Shown here one piece after another: positions 1 through 7,374 of a DNA stretch of 40,026 nt; position 1 is the first letter of the stretch; every line of letters starts with the position of its first letter. The stretch comes from Lentisphaerota bacterium (lineage in GTDB: Bacteria; Verrucomicrobiota; Lentisphaeria; Victivallales; UBA1829). Both the position numbers and the translations under genes were made by a program. The DNA lies in assembly GCA_015061565.1 (NCBI GenBank), contig SUWI01000017.1, positions 1 through 40,026 of the forward strand. Direction: 5' to 3'. Below the pieces are notes generated by a model. That model ran no database searches, had not been told where the DNA came from, and was given only the letters and a program-made list of their open reading frames with translations.

Positions 1-124
1 GTTTTGCTACGGCTTCCTTCAGATTCCACCTCGCGATGGACACCCTTGCCGGTCGCTGGGACGTTCCCCCTGTCGGGTCGTCTCGGGACTTTCACCCGTT
101 AGCCGTGCGCCCTGCCGGGCGCAC
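1..124 (-). mobile_element. Class IIC group II intron, 5' end (partial)
   Basis: On the minus strand the sequence starting at 124 opens with GTGCGCCCGGC, which fits the GUGYG 5' splice-site consensus, and folds at once into an 8-bp stem (GTGCGCCC/GGGCGCAC). It is followed by GGGTGAAAGTCCCGA, then GGCAAGGGTGTCC, then GTGGAATCTGAAGGAAGC. These blocks match, in order and spacing, the start of domain I of class IIC introns as I recall it from the Oceanobacillus iheyensis intron. The rest of the ribozyme and any reverse transcriptase lie beyond the left edge, so whether it is full length or active cannot be seen. It lies directly behind a rho-independent terminator, the classic class IIC target. 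Confidence 0.85.
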
Positions 125-128
125 ACAC

Positions 129-164
129 ATAAAACAACCCGCGCCCCGGTTGTGGGGTCGCGGG
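129..164 (-). terminator. Terminator of the malic enzyme operon and intron target
   Basis: Eleven bases past the malic enzyme stop, the minus strand reads CCCGCG-A-CCCC, a six-base loop, then GGGGCGCGGG and TTGTTTTAT. This is a 10-bp stem with one bulged A followed by a T-rich tract. The group II intron begins five bases after the tract. Confidence 0.85.
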
Positions 165-174
165 CCGGACTGTA

Positions 175-1515
175 TTACAGGGAGTTGGATTTTTGGATCC
201 GGACACGGACGGAAGCTTCATACGCATCCAGATCGTCGATTCTGATCGTGGCGACGCCGGACTGCATGGCGGCTTCGGCCACCTTGCGGGCCACATGCGG
301 GACCACTCGCGGATCGAACGGCTTCGGAATCACATAGTTGAGCGACAGCGGATTGTCGCCGTTGAACATGCCGGCTGCGGCATCCTTCGGATAGGCGATC
401 TCGAGAGCTTTGAAGGTGTCGGGATCGACCTTCATTTCCGCGACTTCGGTCAGAGCGTGCGCGGCGGCGAGTTTCATGGCTTCGTTGATGTCGGTGGCGC
501 GGACGTCGAGAGCGCCGCGGAAAATGCCGGGGAAACCGAGCACGTTGTTGATCTGGTTCGGGAAATCGGTGCGTCCGGTTCCGACGACTGCCGCGCCGGC
601 CTCATAGGCGTCCGCCGGGAAGATCTCGGGAACGGGATTGGCCATCGCGAAAATGATCGCGCCTTTGTTCATGCTCCTGACCATTTCCTTGGTCACGCAG
701 TTGCCGACCGAAAGTCCGAGGAACACATCGGCGCCGACCATGGCCTCGGCGAGAGTGCGTTTGTCGGTTTTGGCGGCGAAACGCTGTTTTTCCGGGGTCA
801 GATTGCCGCGTCCTTCATAGATGACGCCCTTGGAGTCGCACATGATGAAGTTTTCGCGTCTGGCGCCGGCGGTGATGTAGAGTTCGCTGCAGGAGATGCC
901 CGCCGCGCCGGCTCCGTTGACCACGAACCGCAGGTCTTCCATCTTTTTGCCGAGCAGTTTGGTGGCATTGAGGATGGCCGCCAGGGAGATGATCGCGGTG
1001 CCGTGCTGGTCGTCATGGAACACGGGGATGTTCATGCGTTTTTTCAGGGTCTGTTCGACCTCGAAGCAGGCGGGAGAGGCGATATCTTCCAGGTTGATGC
1101 CGCCGAAGCAGGGTTCGAGACATTCGGTGACGGCGATCAGTTTGGCGGGGTCGGTGCGTCCGTTGGACTGGAAGACTTTGCCGATGCACAGGGGGACCGA
1201 GTCGATATCGGCGAACCGTTTGAAGAGAACGGCCTTGCCTTCCATGACGGGGATGCCCGCTTCGGGACCGATGTTGCCCAGACCGAGCACGGCGGTGCCG
1301 TCGCTGACCACTGCGACCAGGTTGCCTTTGGCAGTGTATTTCCAGACGTCTTCCGGACGGGCTTTGATCTCAAGGCAGGGAACGGCCACGCCGGGGGTGT
1401 AGGCCATCGCCAGATCCTGCTGGGTGACGCACGGTTTGGTTGGAATGACGGATACTTTGCCCGGCGCGGGTGTGGCATGGTAATCCAGCGCCGCCTGATT
1501 TTTTTCGTTGCCCAT
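175..1515 (-). CDS. NAD(P)-dependent malic enzyme
   Basis: 446 aa. Malic enzymes decarboxylate malate oxidatively to pyruvate and CO2 in the cytoplasm. The N-terminal malic domain shows YTPGVAVPC (catalytic Tyr region), then [21 protein letters not shown] and a metal-binding block around DDQHGTAII. The Rossmann domain carries [12 protein letters not shown] for the dinucleotide. The length fits the short bacterial form without the C-terminal phosphotransacetylase domain of long MaeB proteins. It is the last gene of a minus-strand set, 38 bases after a malate/lactate dehydrogenase, so the two enzymes draw on the same substrate. NAD or NADP preference cannot be told by eye. A strong terminator follows. 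Confidence 0.93.
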   Translation of the reverse strand: MGNEKNQAALDYHATPAPGKVSVIPTKPCVTQQDLAMAYTPGVAVPCLEIKARPEDVWKYTAKGNLVAVVSDGTAVLGLGNIGPEAGIPVMEGKAVLFKRFADIDSVPLCIGKVFQSNGRTDPAKLIAVTECLEPCFGGINLEDIASPACFEVEQTLKKRMNIPVFHDDQHGTAIISLAAILNATKLLGKKMEDLRFVVNGAGAAGISCSELYITAGARRENFIMCDSKGVIYEGRGNLTPEKQRFAAKTDKRTLAEAMVGADVFLGLSVGNCVTKEMVRSMNKGAIIFAMANPVPEIFPADAYEAGAAVVGTGRTDFPNQINNVLGFPGIFRGALDVRATDINEAMKLAAAHALTEVAEMKVDPDTFKALEIAYPKDAAAGMFNGDNPLSLNYVIPKPFDPRVVPHVARKVAEAAMQSGVATIRIDDLDAYEASVRVRIQKSNSL

Positions 1516-1553
1516 GATGGTTTTCCTTCTATGAAAATTGGTTGTTATCGGAC

Positions 1554-2663
1554 TCAGAATTCAAAATGATACTGGTCGAGGTGATATTCTTTCTGCAGTT
1601 CCCTGATGGTCTTCTGCAGGGCGGCATTGATCGGCACGCCTTCGGTGGTGCGGCGGACAAAGTTTTCGTATTCCTTTTCGCCGGCGGTGTAGATGCGGCT
1701 GCAGCCCGGAGCCTTGCGGGAATTGCGCAGCGTACGCAGGATCTCACCGGTCGTGTGCTTGAAATCTTCCGGATCGATGAAATTGGCGATGTTGATCGCG
1801 ATGAAGAAATGGCCGAGATGGTAGGGCTGTTTCTTGCCTTCGGGAGAGAAGCCGAGCAGCCCCTTGAGGAAGCTGCCGTGCTGGAGCGCGGCGCTGAGGA
1901 TCTCCACGACCGTGGCATAGCCGTAGCCTTTGTAACCGGCAGTGGCTTCGCCGAGGCCGCCCAGCGGGGTGAGCGCGGCTTTGCCTTTGACCAGGTCTTC
2001 GAGGATCTGGACCGTGTCGGTGCGGGTGTTGCCGTTTTCATCGATGACCCAGCCCGGAGGCAGTTCTTTGCCGGCGCGGCCGTAAACTTCGATCTTGCCG
2101 CGCTGGGAAACGCTCGTGGCGCAGTCCAGGAAGAACGGGAATTTTTCATCGGTGGGCATGGCGAAAGTCAGCGGGTTGGTGCCGAGCATGTTTTCGACGC
2201 CGAAAGTCGGGGCGATGGAGGGACGCGCGTTGGTGCCGCAGATGCCGATCATGTTCTTTTTGGCGGCCATCAGGGCATAATATCCGGCGATGCCGTAGTG
2301 GGTGGAATTGCGGATGACGACCATGCCCATGCCGAGTTCTTCGGCCTTGTCGATCGCATACTGCATGGCCTGTTTGCTGGCGACCATGCCCATGCCGTCG
2401 TGGGCGTCGATCACGGCGGTGGTCGGCGTCTTGCGGACCCATTCGACCTCGGTGACAGGCTTCTGGATGCCGGCTTTGATCCGGTCGATGTAAATGGGTT
2501 TCAGGCGGCCGATGCCGTGGGAATCGATCCCGAGCTTGTCGGCGGTGATGAGCACTTCCGCGCAGGTCGCCGCATCGTTGGCCGGAACGCCCGCGCCGAT
2601 CAGAGCATCGCGCATGAAGCTTTCCAGCGTGTCGAAATCAACGTGGTAAATCTTTTCTTCCAT
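1554..2663 (-). CDS. Malate/L-lactate dehydrogenase family oxidoreductase (LDH2/MDH2)
   Basis: 369 aa, the usual length of the LDH2/MDH2 family, which is unrelated to classical lactate dehydrogenases and uses NAD(P) to oxidise malate, lactate, ureidoglycolate or similar 2-hydroxyacids. The family signature DSHGIGRL lies near residue 50 with the catalytic His. [12 protein letters not shown] and [11 protein letters not shown] are further family blocks, and [14 protein letters not shown] lies in the C-terminal half. An AAAGGAAAGG ribosome site precedes the ATG. It sits between a HAD phosphatase (54-base gap) and malic enzyme (38-base gap), and the partner points to malate as substrate. Substrate specificity is inference. 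Confidence 0.9.
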   Translation of the reverse strand: MEEKIYHVDFDTLESFMRDALIGAGVPANDAATCAEVLITADKLGIDSHGIGRLKPIYIDRIKAGIQKPVTEVEWVRKTPTTAVIDAHDGMGMVASKQAMQYAIDKAEELGMGMVVIRNSTHYGIAGYYALMAAKKNMIGICGTNARPSIAPTFGVENMLGTNPLTFAMPTDEKFPFFLDCATSVSQRGKIEVYGRAGKELPPGWVIDENGNTRTDTVQILEDLVKGKAALTPLGGLGEATAGYKGYGYATVVEILSAALQHGSFLKGLLGFSPEGKKQPYHLGHFFIAINIANFIDPEDFKHTTGEILRTLRNSRKAPGCSRIYTAGEKEYENFVRRTTEGVPINAALQKTIRELQKEYHLDQYHFEF

Positions 2664-2717
2664 TTTCGTTGCCTTTCCTTTTGAGTTCGGTTTTTATTGA
2701 AAATGACGGTAAACAAC

Positions 2718-3515
2718 CTATTTCAGGGCCTCTTCCCACCTCTGCTGCAGCTGTCCGAGATCGTGCAGTTCAAGGTCGGGAACGACTCCTGCGGCGGGAG
2801 TAAGATCGGCGCCGGGACCGTTGATCCGGCAGGTCATGGCGCCCGCATTGACGCCGACCGCGATATCGGTGGCGAGACGGTCGCCTGCCATCAGACATTC
2901 CCCGATCGGCACGTTCCGGCGGGCCGCCGCGGCGATCAGGATGCCCGGATCGGGCTTCCCCAGCACTTTCAGCTTCACGCCCGTGGCGGTTTCCAGCGCT
3001 TTGGTGATCGCGCCGCAGTCCACCAGAAAACAATACGGTTCGTTGCCCGGACAGAAAACATCCGGATGGGTGGCGAAACCCGGCACGCCCTCTTTCAGGA
3101 ACCAGGCGGTCCGGCAGAGGTTTTCGTAGGTGAGCCGGCGGTCGAACGCCACGATCACCGCCTGCGGATCCCGGTTGTCGATCCGGAAGCCCGCCGCTTC
3201 GAACGCCGGAAAGATCGATTCCATCCCCAGAATGTTCAGCCGCCTGATCTCCGGATGGTTTTTCTGCAGATAGTCGATGCAGTATTCAGTGGAAGTGTAG
3301 AAATGTTCCGTATCGGTCCGGATCCCCATCCGTTCGAGTTTCTTCACATATTCCGGCAGGCTCCGGGAGGAATTGTTGGAAAGAAACGTGTAGCCGATAT
3401 TCCGGCTGTCCAGAAAACGCAGAAACGGCAGGGTCGTCGGGAACAGCGTGGAGCCGTGATAAATCGTCCCGTCCATATCCAGAAAAACCTGCCGGATTTT
3501 TTTCAGATCGCCCAT
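2718..3515 (-). CDS. HAD-IIA (NagD/PGP-like) phosphatase
   Basis: 265 aa. HAD superfamily hydrolase of subfamily IIA. Motif I is DMDGTIYHG with nucleophile Asp13 and acid/base Asp15. Motif II is FLSNNSSRS. Motif IV is GDRLATDIAVGVNAG near the C-terminus. The C2-type cap lies between them. Relatives dephosphorylate small sugar or glycerol phosphates, such as 2-phosphoglycolate or nucleotides; the substrate here is unknown. It is the first gene of the run HAD - malate dehydrogenase - malic enzyme, with a promoter at 3549-3576. Its 5' leader carries two perfect tandem 12-base repeats (see that entry). Confidence 0.9.
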   Translation of the reverse strand: MGDLKKIRQVFLDMDGTIYHGSTLFPTTLPFLRFLDSRNIGYTFLSNNSSRSLPEYVKKLERMGIRTDTEHFYTSTEYCIDYLQKNHPEIRRLNILGMESIFPAFEAAGFRIDNRDPQAVIVAFDRRLTYENLCRTAWFLKEGVPGFATHPDVFCPGNEPYCFLVDCGAITKALETATGVKLKVLGKPDPGILIAAAARRNVPIGECLMAGDRLATDIAVGVNAGAMTCRINGPGADLTPAAGVVPDLELHDLGQLQQRWEEALK

Positions 3516-3525
3516 TCCGGTTTCC

Positions 3526-3549
3526 TTTGTTTAGTAATTTGTTTAGTAA
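3526..3549 (-). repeat. Tandem 12-bp repeat in the leader of the HAD gene
   Basis: TTTGTTTAGTAA (plus strand) occurs twice with no gap at 3526-3537 and 3538-3549. It lies between the -10 box and the start codon of the HAD phosphatase gene. Each unit holds the near-palindrome TTTAGTAA. The position suits an operator pair for a repressor, but I cannot name the regulator. Confidence 0.6.
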
Positions 3550-3576
3550 ATATATATCCTTTACTGAAAAATTCAA
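3549..3576 (-). promoter_or_regulatory. Sigma-70-like promoter of HAD-MDH-malic enzyme operon
   Basis: On the minus strand TTGAAT, 16 bases, TATATT. It lies about 35 bases upstream of the HAD start codon. The -10 overlaps the edge of the tandem 12-bp repeats. Confidence 0.55.
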
Positions 3577-3616
3577 GTTTCAAGCATGAAATTTCCAGAA
3601 AAATCCGTCTGCGGGG

Positions 3617-6055
3617 TCAAAATTTCCGGCAGAACAGGCAGTCCGGATCGTCGCAAAGGAGCACGCGGGGATCTTCCTTCATGAGTTTCATGCCGACCTC
3701 ATAAAAGTCCTTCAGGTCGATCACCTGGATCCTGCCCATGCCGAACGGGACCTCGGCGATATGCAGACCGGCTTGGACGGCGCGCACGAAAAATTTGCAG
3801 TTTTCGGCATCCGGACGGTAGAAGTCGCGGTGTCCGGGCAGATGCTTTTCGATCAGGACCGTGCGCAGGGAGCCGCCGGGATCTTTCACGCGGCAGACCG
3901 CTGGCTGCAGGAACGCGGAACCGCAGGCGGTTTCCAGATAATGGAGGAAGGTGGACGGAGCCAGGCCGGAGCCGATATACACGACTTTGCCGCCGAGTGC
4001 CAGGGCTTTGCCCAGCGGCGAGGCCTCGGACGCCGGCGGATCGGCCGGTCCGTGCGCGGCAACACACGTCTGCGCTTTCGGACCCAGTCCCGCCCATGAA
4101 TGCGTCACGTGACGGCTGCGGACGGCTTCCGGGAACTGTTCCAGCAGGGCGCGCGGCACGGTCCCGGTCCAGACCTGACGCGGATCGTCCGGATCATACG
4201 GACGGTAGTTCCAGCCTTTGTTCAGCGAAGTGCCGAGATAAATATAAGGACGGGTGAAGGTCGGGAACAAAGCGGTGCCGTTTTTGCCGACTGCGGCCAT
4301 GACACCTTCGATCAGACCTCTGGCGCCGCCGGAAACATATCCGCATTTGGAAAGCGAGGAATGCACCAGCAGGACATCGCCTCCGCTGACACCGGCCTGA
4401 CGAAGCGCATCGGCGAGCACGGACGGAGCCAGTTCCGTGCGGCGGACTGCGGTAAGATATCCCCAGTCGGCGAGATAATTGACCGCATCGATGTATTTTT
4501 TGATCTGTGCGTCGGTGAGCGTGACCTGACGGTCGGCCTCGGCTTCGAGAATGATCCGGGCCAAATCTTTTTTGCCGTCCATGCCGGACAGGATGGAAGC
4601 CATCGGACCATAGATCACACCGTCAGGCAGCGGACGGCGGCAGTCTTTCGGGATCCGGACGAGGTCCTGCGGCAGGCCGGTCTGAGCGCGGGCATAAACC
4701 TGTTCCGCGGCATAGTCGCGCCAGGGCGACGAGACCGGTTTGAGTTCAAGTTTCGGCAGTACGGCCGGTTTACCCGTGTAGAACAGCACGTTCCGGAACC
4801 AGACCGCGGCCAGAGCGGTATAATCGGCGAAGGTTTCGGGATCCAGGAATCCGGGCTCGGTCTGCGCCGAATTGTGCCACAGCGTGATGTTGCCGGGTTT
4901 GGGATTCTGCAGGAACCAGACGGTCGGAACGGCGGTAGTGGAATCGGAGAGGAACATGTCGTCGAAACATTCGGGCTTCCGCCATTCACAAGGCAGCAGG
5001 TCATGGAAAGCCGAGGCCATTTCCCGGAGGATATCGACGCCGTGGAACGGCACAGAGGAGATCGGCGGGATCAGCCGGCAGAGGGAATCCCGGTTGGCCG
5101 GCAGCGAGTCCAGGTTGGCCCCGCCGATCACTTTGCCTTTGAAATTGGCATGGAACGCGGCGTAACCGTACAATTCCATGGTGAAGATGAGACGGAGGGA
5201 ATATTCGGGAGTACCCATGGCCATGATCTGGCGGGCGATCTCGATCCCGGCAACTACGCCGTTGGAATCATCGTCCAGCAGCGGTTCGAAGGTATGGGCC
5301 AGCAGCCAGACTTCCTCGGAGCGGCGGCCGGGGATCAGGGCCGTGGCGCAAGGCAATTCTCCGGCATAACGCCGTCCGTCGCATTCGATCCGCGCCTTGA
5401 GACTGCTTTTGCCGGCCAGTTCCCGGATCCGGGCGCCCATCCGCAGCGTGACGGAAAAACCGATGAAATCGCGGTCCTCGCTCTGAATATGCCAGTTCGA
5501 GCCCTCGGTGCATGCCGCGACCCACTGCAGGGCGTCCGGATGTTCATAGCGGCCGACCAGATAATCGGAAATGAGGCCGCGGGCGCCCTGATCGAGGATC
5601 GGAGTGAGGACTCTGGCGCGAGGCGGGGTCTCCGGCTCCAGCATGACCAGCGCGCCGCGGGGATCTTCGCCCGCCAGATACTGCTGTTCGGTAATGATCC
5701 GCACCACCTCGCCGCCCGGTTTCGTGCCGGTCGAACCTTTGATCAGATGAAACGGATGCACGGAGTAATCCGCGGCAACGGTTTTTTCCGCATCGCACAA
5801 GGTCAGCCTGCCGACCGAGGCGTCCCAGGCCAGCGGCATGCGCTTGTCTTCATACACGGTGGTCCCGTCCGCGGGAAAACAGAGCTTTTCCACGTTCGGC
5901 AGTCCGGCCGCTTTCATTTCCCTGCAGATCCAGTCGATCGACTGATGATAATGCCGGAAAGTCTGTCCCTGTTCGATTTTGCACAATTCTTCGGCTTTTT
6001 CCGCCATGGCGCGTTCATCCAGACGGCTGCGTATCTGCCTGAACCAATCTTTCAT
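3617..6055 (-). CDS. Fusion: M28/DUF4910-like aminopeptidase + AAC(3)-like acyltransferase
   Basis: 812 aa from the ATG at 6055. An upstream in-frame ATG at 6118 would add 21 residues of no clear kind and start inside the promoter. Residues about 40-430 look like the M28/DUF4910 zinc aminopeptidase fold: LLAHTFEPLLDDDSNG (His254, Asp261-263), FTMELYGYAAF, GGANLDSLP and a late WHNSAQTEP. The usual HxD and EE pairs are altered to HTFE and EL. Residues about 470-540 resemble a winged helix. Residues about 545-800 match the AAC(3) N-acetyltransferase family: LLVHSSLSKCGYVSGG, GTALFPTF, SRHVTHSWAGLGP, SPLGKALALGGKVVYIGSG. The C-terminus holds Cys801, Cys806 and Cys809 (CxxxxCxxC). No signal peptide, so probably cytoplasmic. 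Function unknown; I would not call it a resistance gene. Confidence 0.8.
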   Translation of the reverse strand: MKDWFRQIRSRLDERAMAEKAEELCKIEQGQTFRHYHQSIDWICREMKAAGLPNVEKLCFPADGTTVYEDKRMPLAWDASVGRLTLCDAEKTVAADYSVHPFHLIKGSTGTKPGGEVVRIITEQQYLAGEDPRGALVMLEPETPPRARVLTPILDQGARGLISDYLVGRYEHPDALQWVAACTEGSNWHIQSEDRDFIGFSVTLRMGARIRELAGKSSLKARIECDGRRYAGELPCATALIPGRRSEEVWLLAHTFEPLLDDDSNGVVAGIEIARQIMAMGTPEYSLRLIFTMELYGYAAFHANFKGKVIGGANLDSLPANRDSLCRLIPPISSVPFHGVDILREMASAFHDLLPCEWRKPECFDDMFLSDSTTAVPTVWFLQNPKPGNITLWHNSAQTEPGFLDPETFADYTALAAVWFRNVLFYTGKPAVLPKLELKPVSSPWRDYAAEQVYARAQTGLPQDLVRIPKDCRRPLPDGVIYGPMASILSGMDGKKDLARIILEAEADRQVTLTDAQIKKYIDAVNYLADWGYLTAVRRTELAPSVLADALRQAGVSGGDVLLVHSSLSKCGYVSGGARGLIEGVMAAVGKNGTALFPTFTRPYIYLGTSLNKGWNYRPYDPDDPRQVWTGTVPRALLEQFPEAVRSRHVTHSWAGLGPKAQTCVAAHGPADPPASEASPLGKALALGGKVVYIGSGLAPSTFLHYLETACGSAFLQPAVCRVKDPGGSLRTVLIEKHLPGHRDFYRPDAENCKFFVRAVQAGLHIAEVPFGMGRIQVIDLKDFYEVGMKLMKEDPRVLLCDDPDCLFCRKF

Positions 6056-6106
6056 CGATAAACCCCGTTTTTCAGTTCCTTGAGAATACATTATTCCATT
6101 GGTGAT

Positions 6107-6134
6107 ACAATAGCACATCCGGTCCGATTTTCAA
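6107..6134 (-). promoter_or_regulatory. Promoter of the aminopeptidase-acyltransferase fusion gene
   Basis: Minus strand TTGAAA, 16 bases, TATTGT. A perfect 10-bp inverted repeat brackets it: AACCCCGTTT at 6061-6070 and AAACGGGGTT at 6133-6142. The downstream arm lies just before the start codon at 6055, which also argues against the start at 6118. Confidence 0.55.
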
Positions 6135-6197
6135 ACGGGGTTCGCGGGCTTTTTCGTTCACTTACCGGCATCGCCGGCAGTTCTTTTGTCCGCCGGG

Positions 6198-6238
6198 ATA
6201 AAAAACAGGCGGGATGCCATATCGCAGCATTCCGCCTG
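6198..6238 (-). terminator. Terminator of the CBM9-like gene
   Basis: Twenty bases past the stop the minus strand reads CAGGCGG, then an inner ATGC/GCAT stem, then CCGCCTG followed by TTTTTTAT. This is a typical rho-independent terminator. Confidence 0.8.
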
Positions 6239-6258
6239 GATCGAAGGTTCAGCTGATC

Positions 6259-6912
6259 TTATTCGAAAACCAGTTCGCCGAATTCATCGGGAAGATGGAA
6301 ATCGAGCTTGGAAAGCGGCATCCAGGAGAGCCAGTGCGGATGCGAAGTCTGGTCGGCGCACTTGGTGAAATTGGCATGCCAGACCTGTCCGGAAAGTTTC
6401 GGATCGATCGCCGTGTATTTGGTGAAGAAGGACATCGGGATCGCGAAACCGAGCCGCCAGGTGGTCGGTTCCTGGATCTCCGGATCGACGATTTTCGGCA
6501 GCGTGTGGAAACGCTTGATCGAATCGAGATCGGCCTGCGGCACCAGATCATATTCATGCGAACGGCAGTTCAGCACGTGATACAGCAGGATCGTGCCGCC
6601 GCAGTTCATTTCGAAGTTGAAATATTTTTTCTCGCCGGCGGGGCGCACGAAAAATTCCACGCAGCTGTCGGTGCAGACCTGTCCTTGGTCAGCTTTCTGG
6701 ACCGCACGCACATACCGGTCTTTCACCTGGAAAAGGCCGTAAATGCCCTGGTCGTCGTAAACCATCCGGATCTCGGTGCAGGGATGATGGCTGGAGCTTT
6801 TGTCGAACACCACTTCGAGTTTCTGCGTGACCGCATTTGCCCAGACGGGAGAGTCCCATTCGGCGGAAATATCCACCGGACCGACCGCTTTTTTCACAAG
6901 ATAAGAAGCCAT
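6259..6912 (-). CDS. CBM9-like (DOMON-fold) carbohydrate-binding protein
   Basis: 217 aa from the ATG at 6912, preceded by AAAGGA at a good distance. A longer open frame to 7290 runs through the foldback repeat and is rejected. The protein looks like a single carbohydrate-binding family 9-like domain: an opening AEWDSPVWANA (substrate-contact Trp region), then IRMVYDDQGIYGLFQVKDRYV, VCTDSCVEFFVRP, YFNFEMNCGG and a late WHANFTKC. These blocks follow the order seen in such stand-alone proteins. There is no signal peptide and no linked catalytic domain, so a sugar-binding role inside the cell is inferred only from fold. It is followed by its own terminator, so it is probably transcribed alone. 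Confidence 0.75.
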   Translation of the reverse strand: MASYLVKKAVGPVDISAEWDSPVWANAVTQKLEVVFDKSSSHHPCTEIRMVYDDQGIYGLFQVKDRYVRAVQKADQGQVCTDSCVEFFVRPAGEKKYFNFEMNCGGTILLYHVLNCRSHEYDLVPQADLDSIKRFHTLPKIVDPEIQEPTTWRLGFAIPMSFFTKYTAIDPKLSGQVWHANFTKCADQTSHPHWLSWMPLSKLDFHLPDEFGELVFE

Positions 6913-7030
6913 TCTCAAATCCTTTCTGTTGGCTGATGAAACCGTGTTCCGGTAATTTTCCCCATTTTGCATGAAAAAGCAAGCAGGGAAAAGAATTTTT
7001 TTGAAAAAAAAAGGGGCCGTCGCAGGATAT

Positions 7031-7279
7031 CGTATCGCGTCAGTGGAGTTGGGTAAGAAAAAATTTCTCTTCGCGAACTGAAACGGAGGATACAGAGAAT
7101 ACGGAGAATACGGAGGACGCGTAAGACAGGAGCGCACCTGAATAGAAAAGCAGAATGAAAATCCTGGTTTTTCGGGGTTCGACATGGACGCCCGCGAAAC
7201 TCCGTATTCTCCGTATTCTCCGTAAAAAAAGTTCGCGGATTCCGGACAGACCATCTCCCTAACTCCACTGACGTGATAC
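7031..7279. mobile_element. Foldback/MITE-like element, copy 1
   Basis: About 248 bases between imperfect terminal inverted repeats: 7032-7053 (GTATCGCGTCAGTGGAGTT..) and 7257-7279, whose complement starts GTATCACGTCAGTGGAGTT. Inverted similarity continues inward through TTCGCGAAC/GTTCGCGGA and 9-base ACGGAGAAT repeats on both arms, so the whole unit can fold into one hairpin with arms of about 85 bases. CAGGATAT flanks it on both sides (7023-7030 and 7279-7286), an apparent 7-8 bp target-site duplication. A close relative lies at 25169-25420. No transposase is encoded. The short frames inside it are an effect of the repeats. It fills most of the 462-base gap between the CBM9-like gene and the AlbA_2 gene. 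Confidence 0.8.
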
Positions 7280-7374
7280 AGGATATTCAAAAAAAATGCA
7301 AGATTTTATTTGTATAACTGGAAAAATCCGGGAATGATGCTAATTTTCCGGATAAGGAAACAGGAGCCTGAAAC

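Noticed and set aside
3617-4400. Antibiotic resistance gene of AAC(3) type
   Set aside because: Only the fold family matches. It is the C-terminal half of a fusion with a peptidase-like domain, in a metabolic setting, with no mobile-resistance context.
6915-7290. Short minus-strand frames through the foldback element (also 25158-25406) and an N-terminal extension of the CBM9-like protein
   Set aside because: The frames exist because of the repeat itself; the two copies' translations differ by frameshifts. The CBM9-like gene has a clear ribosome site at its 6912 start.
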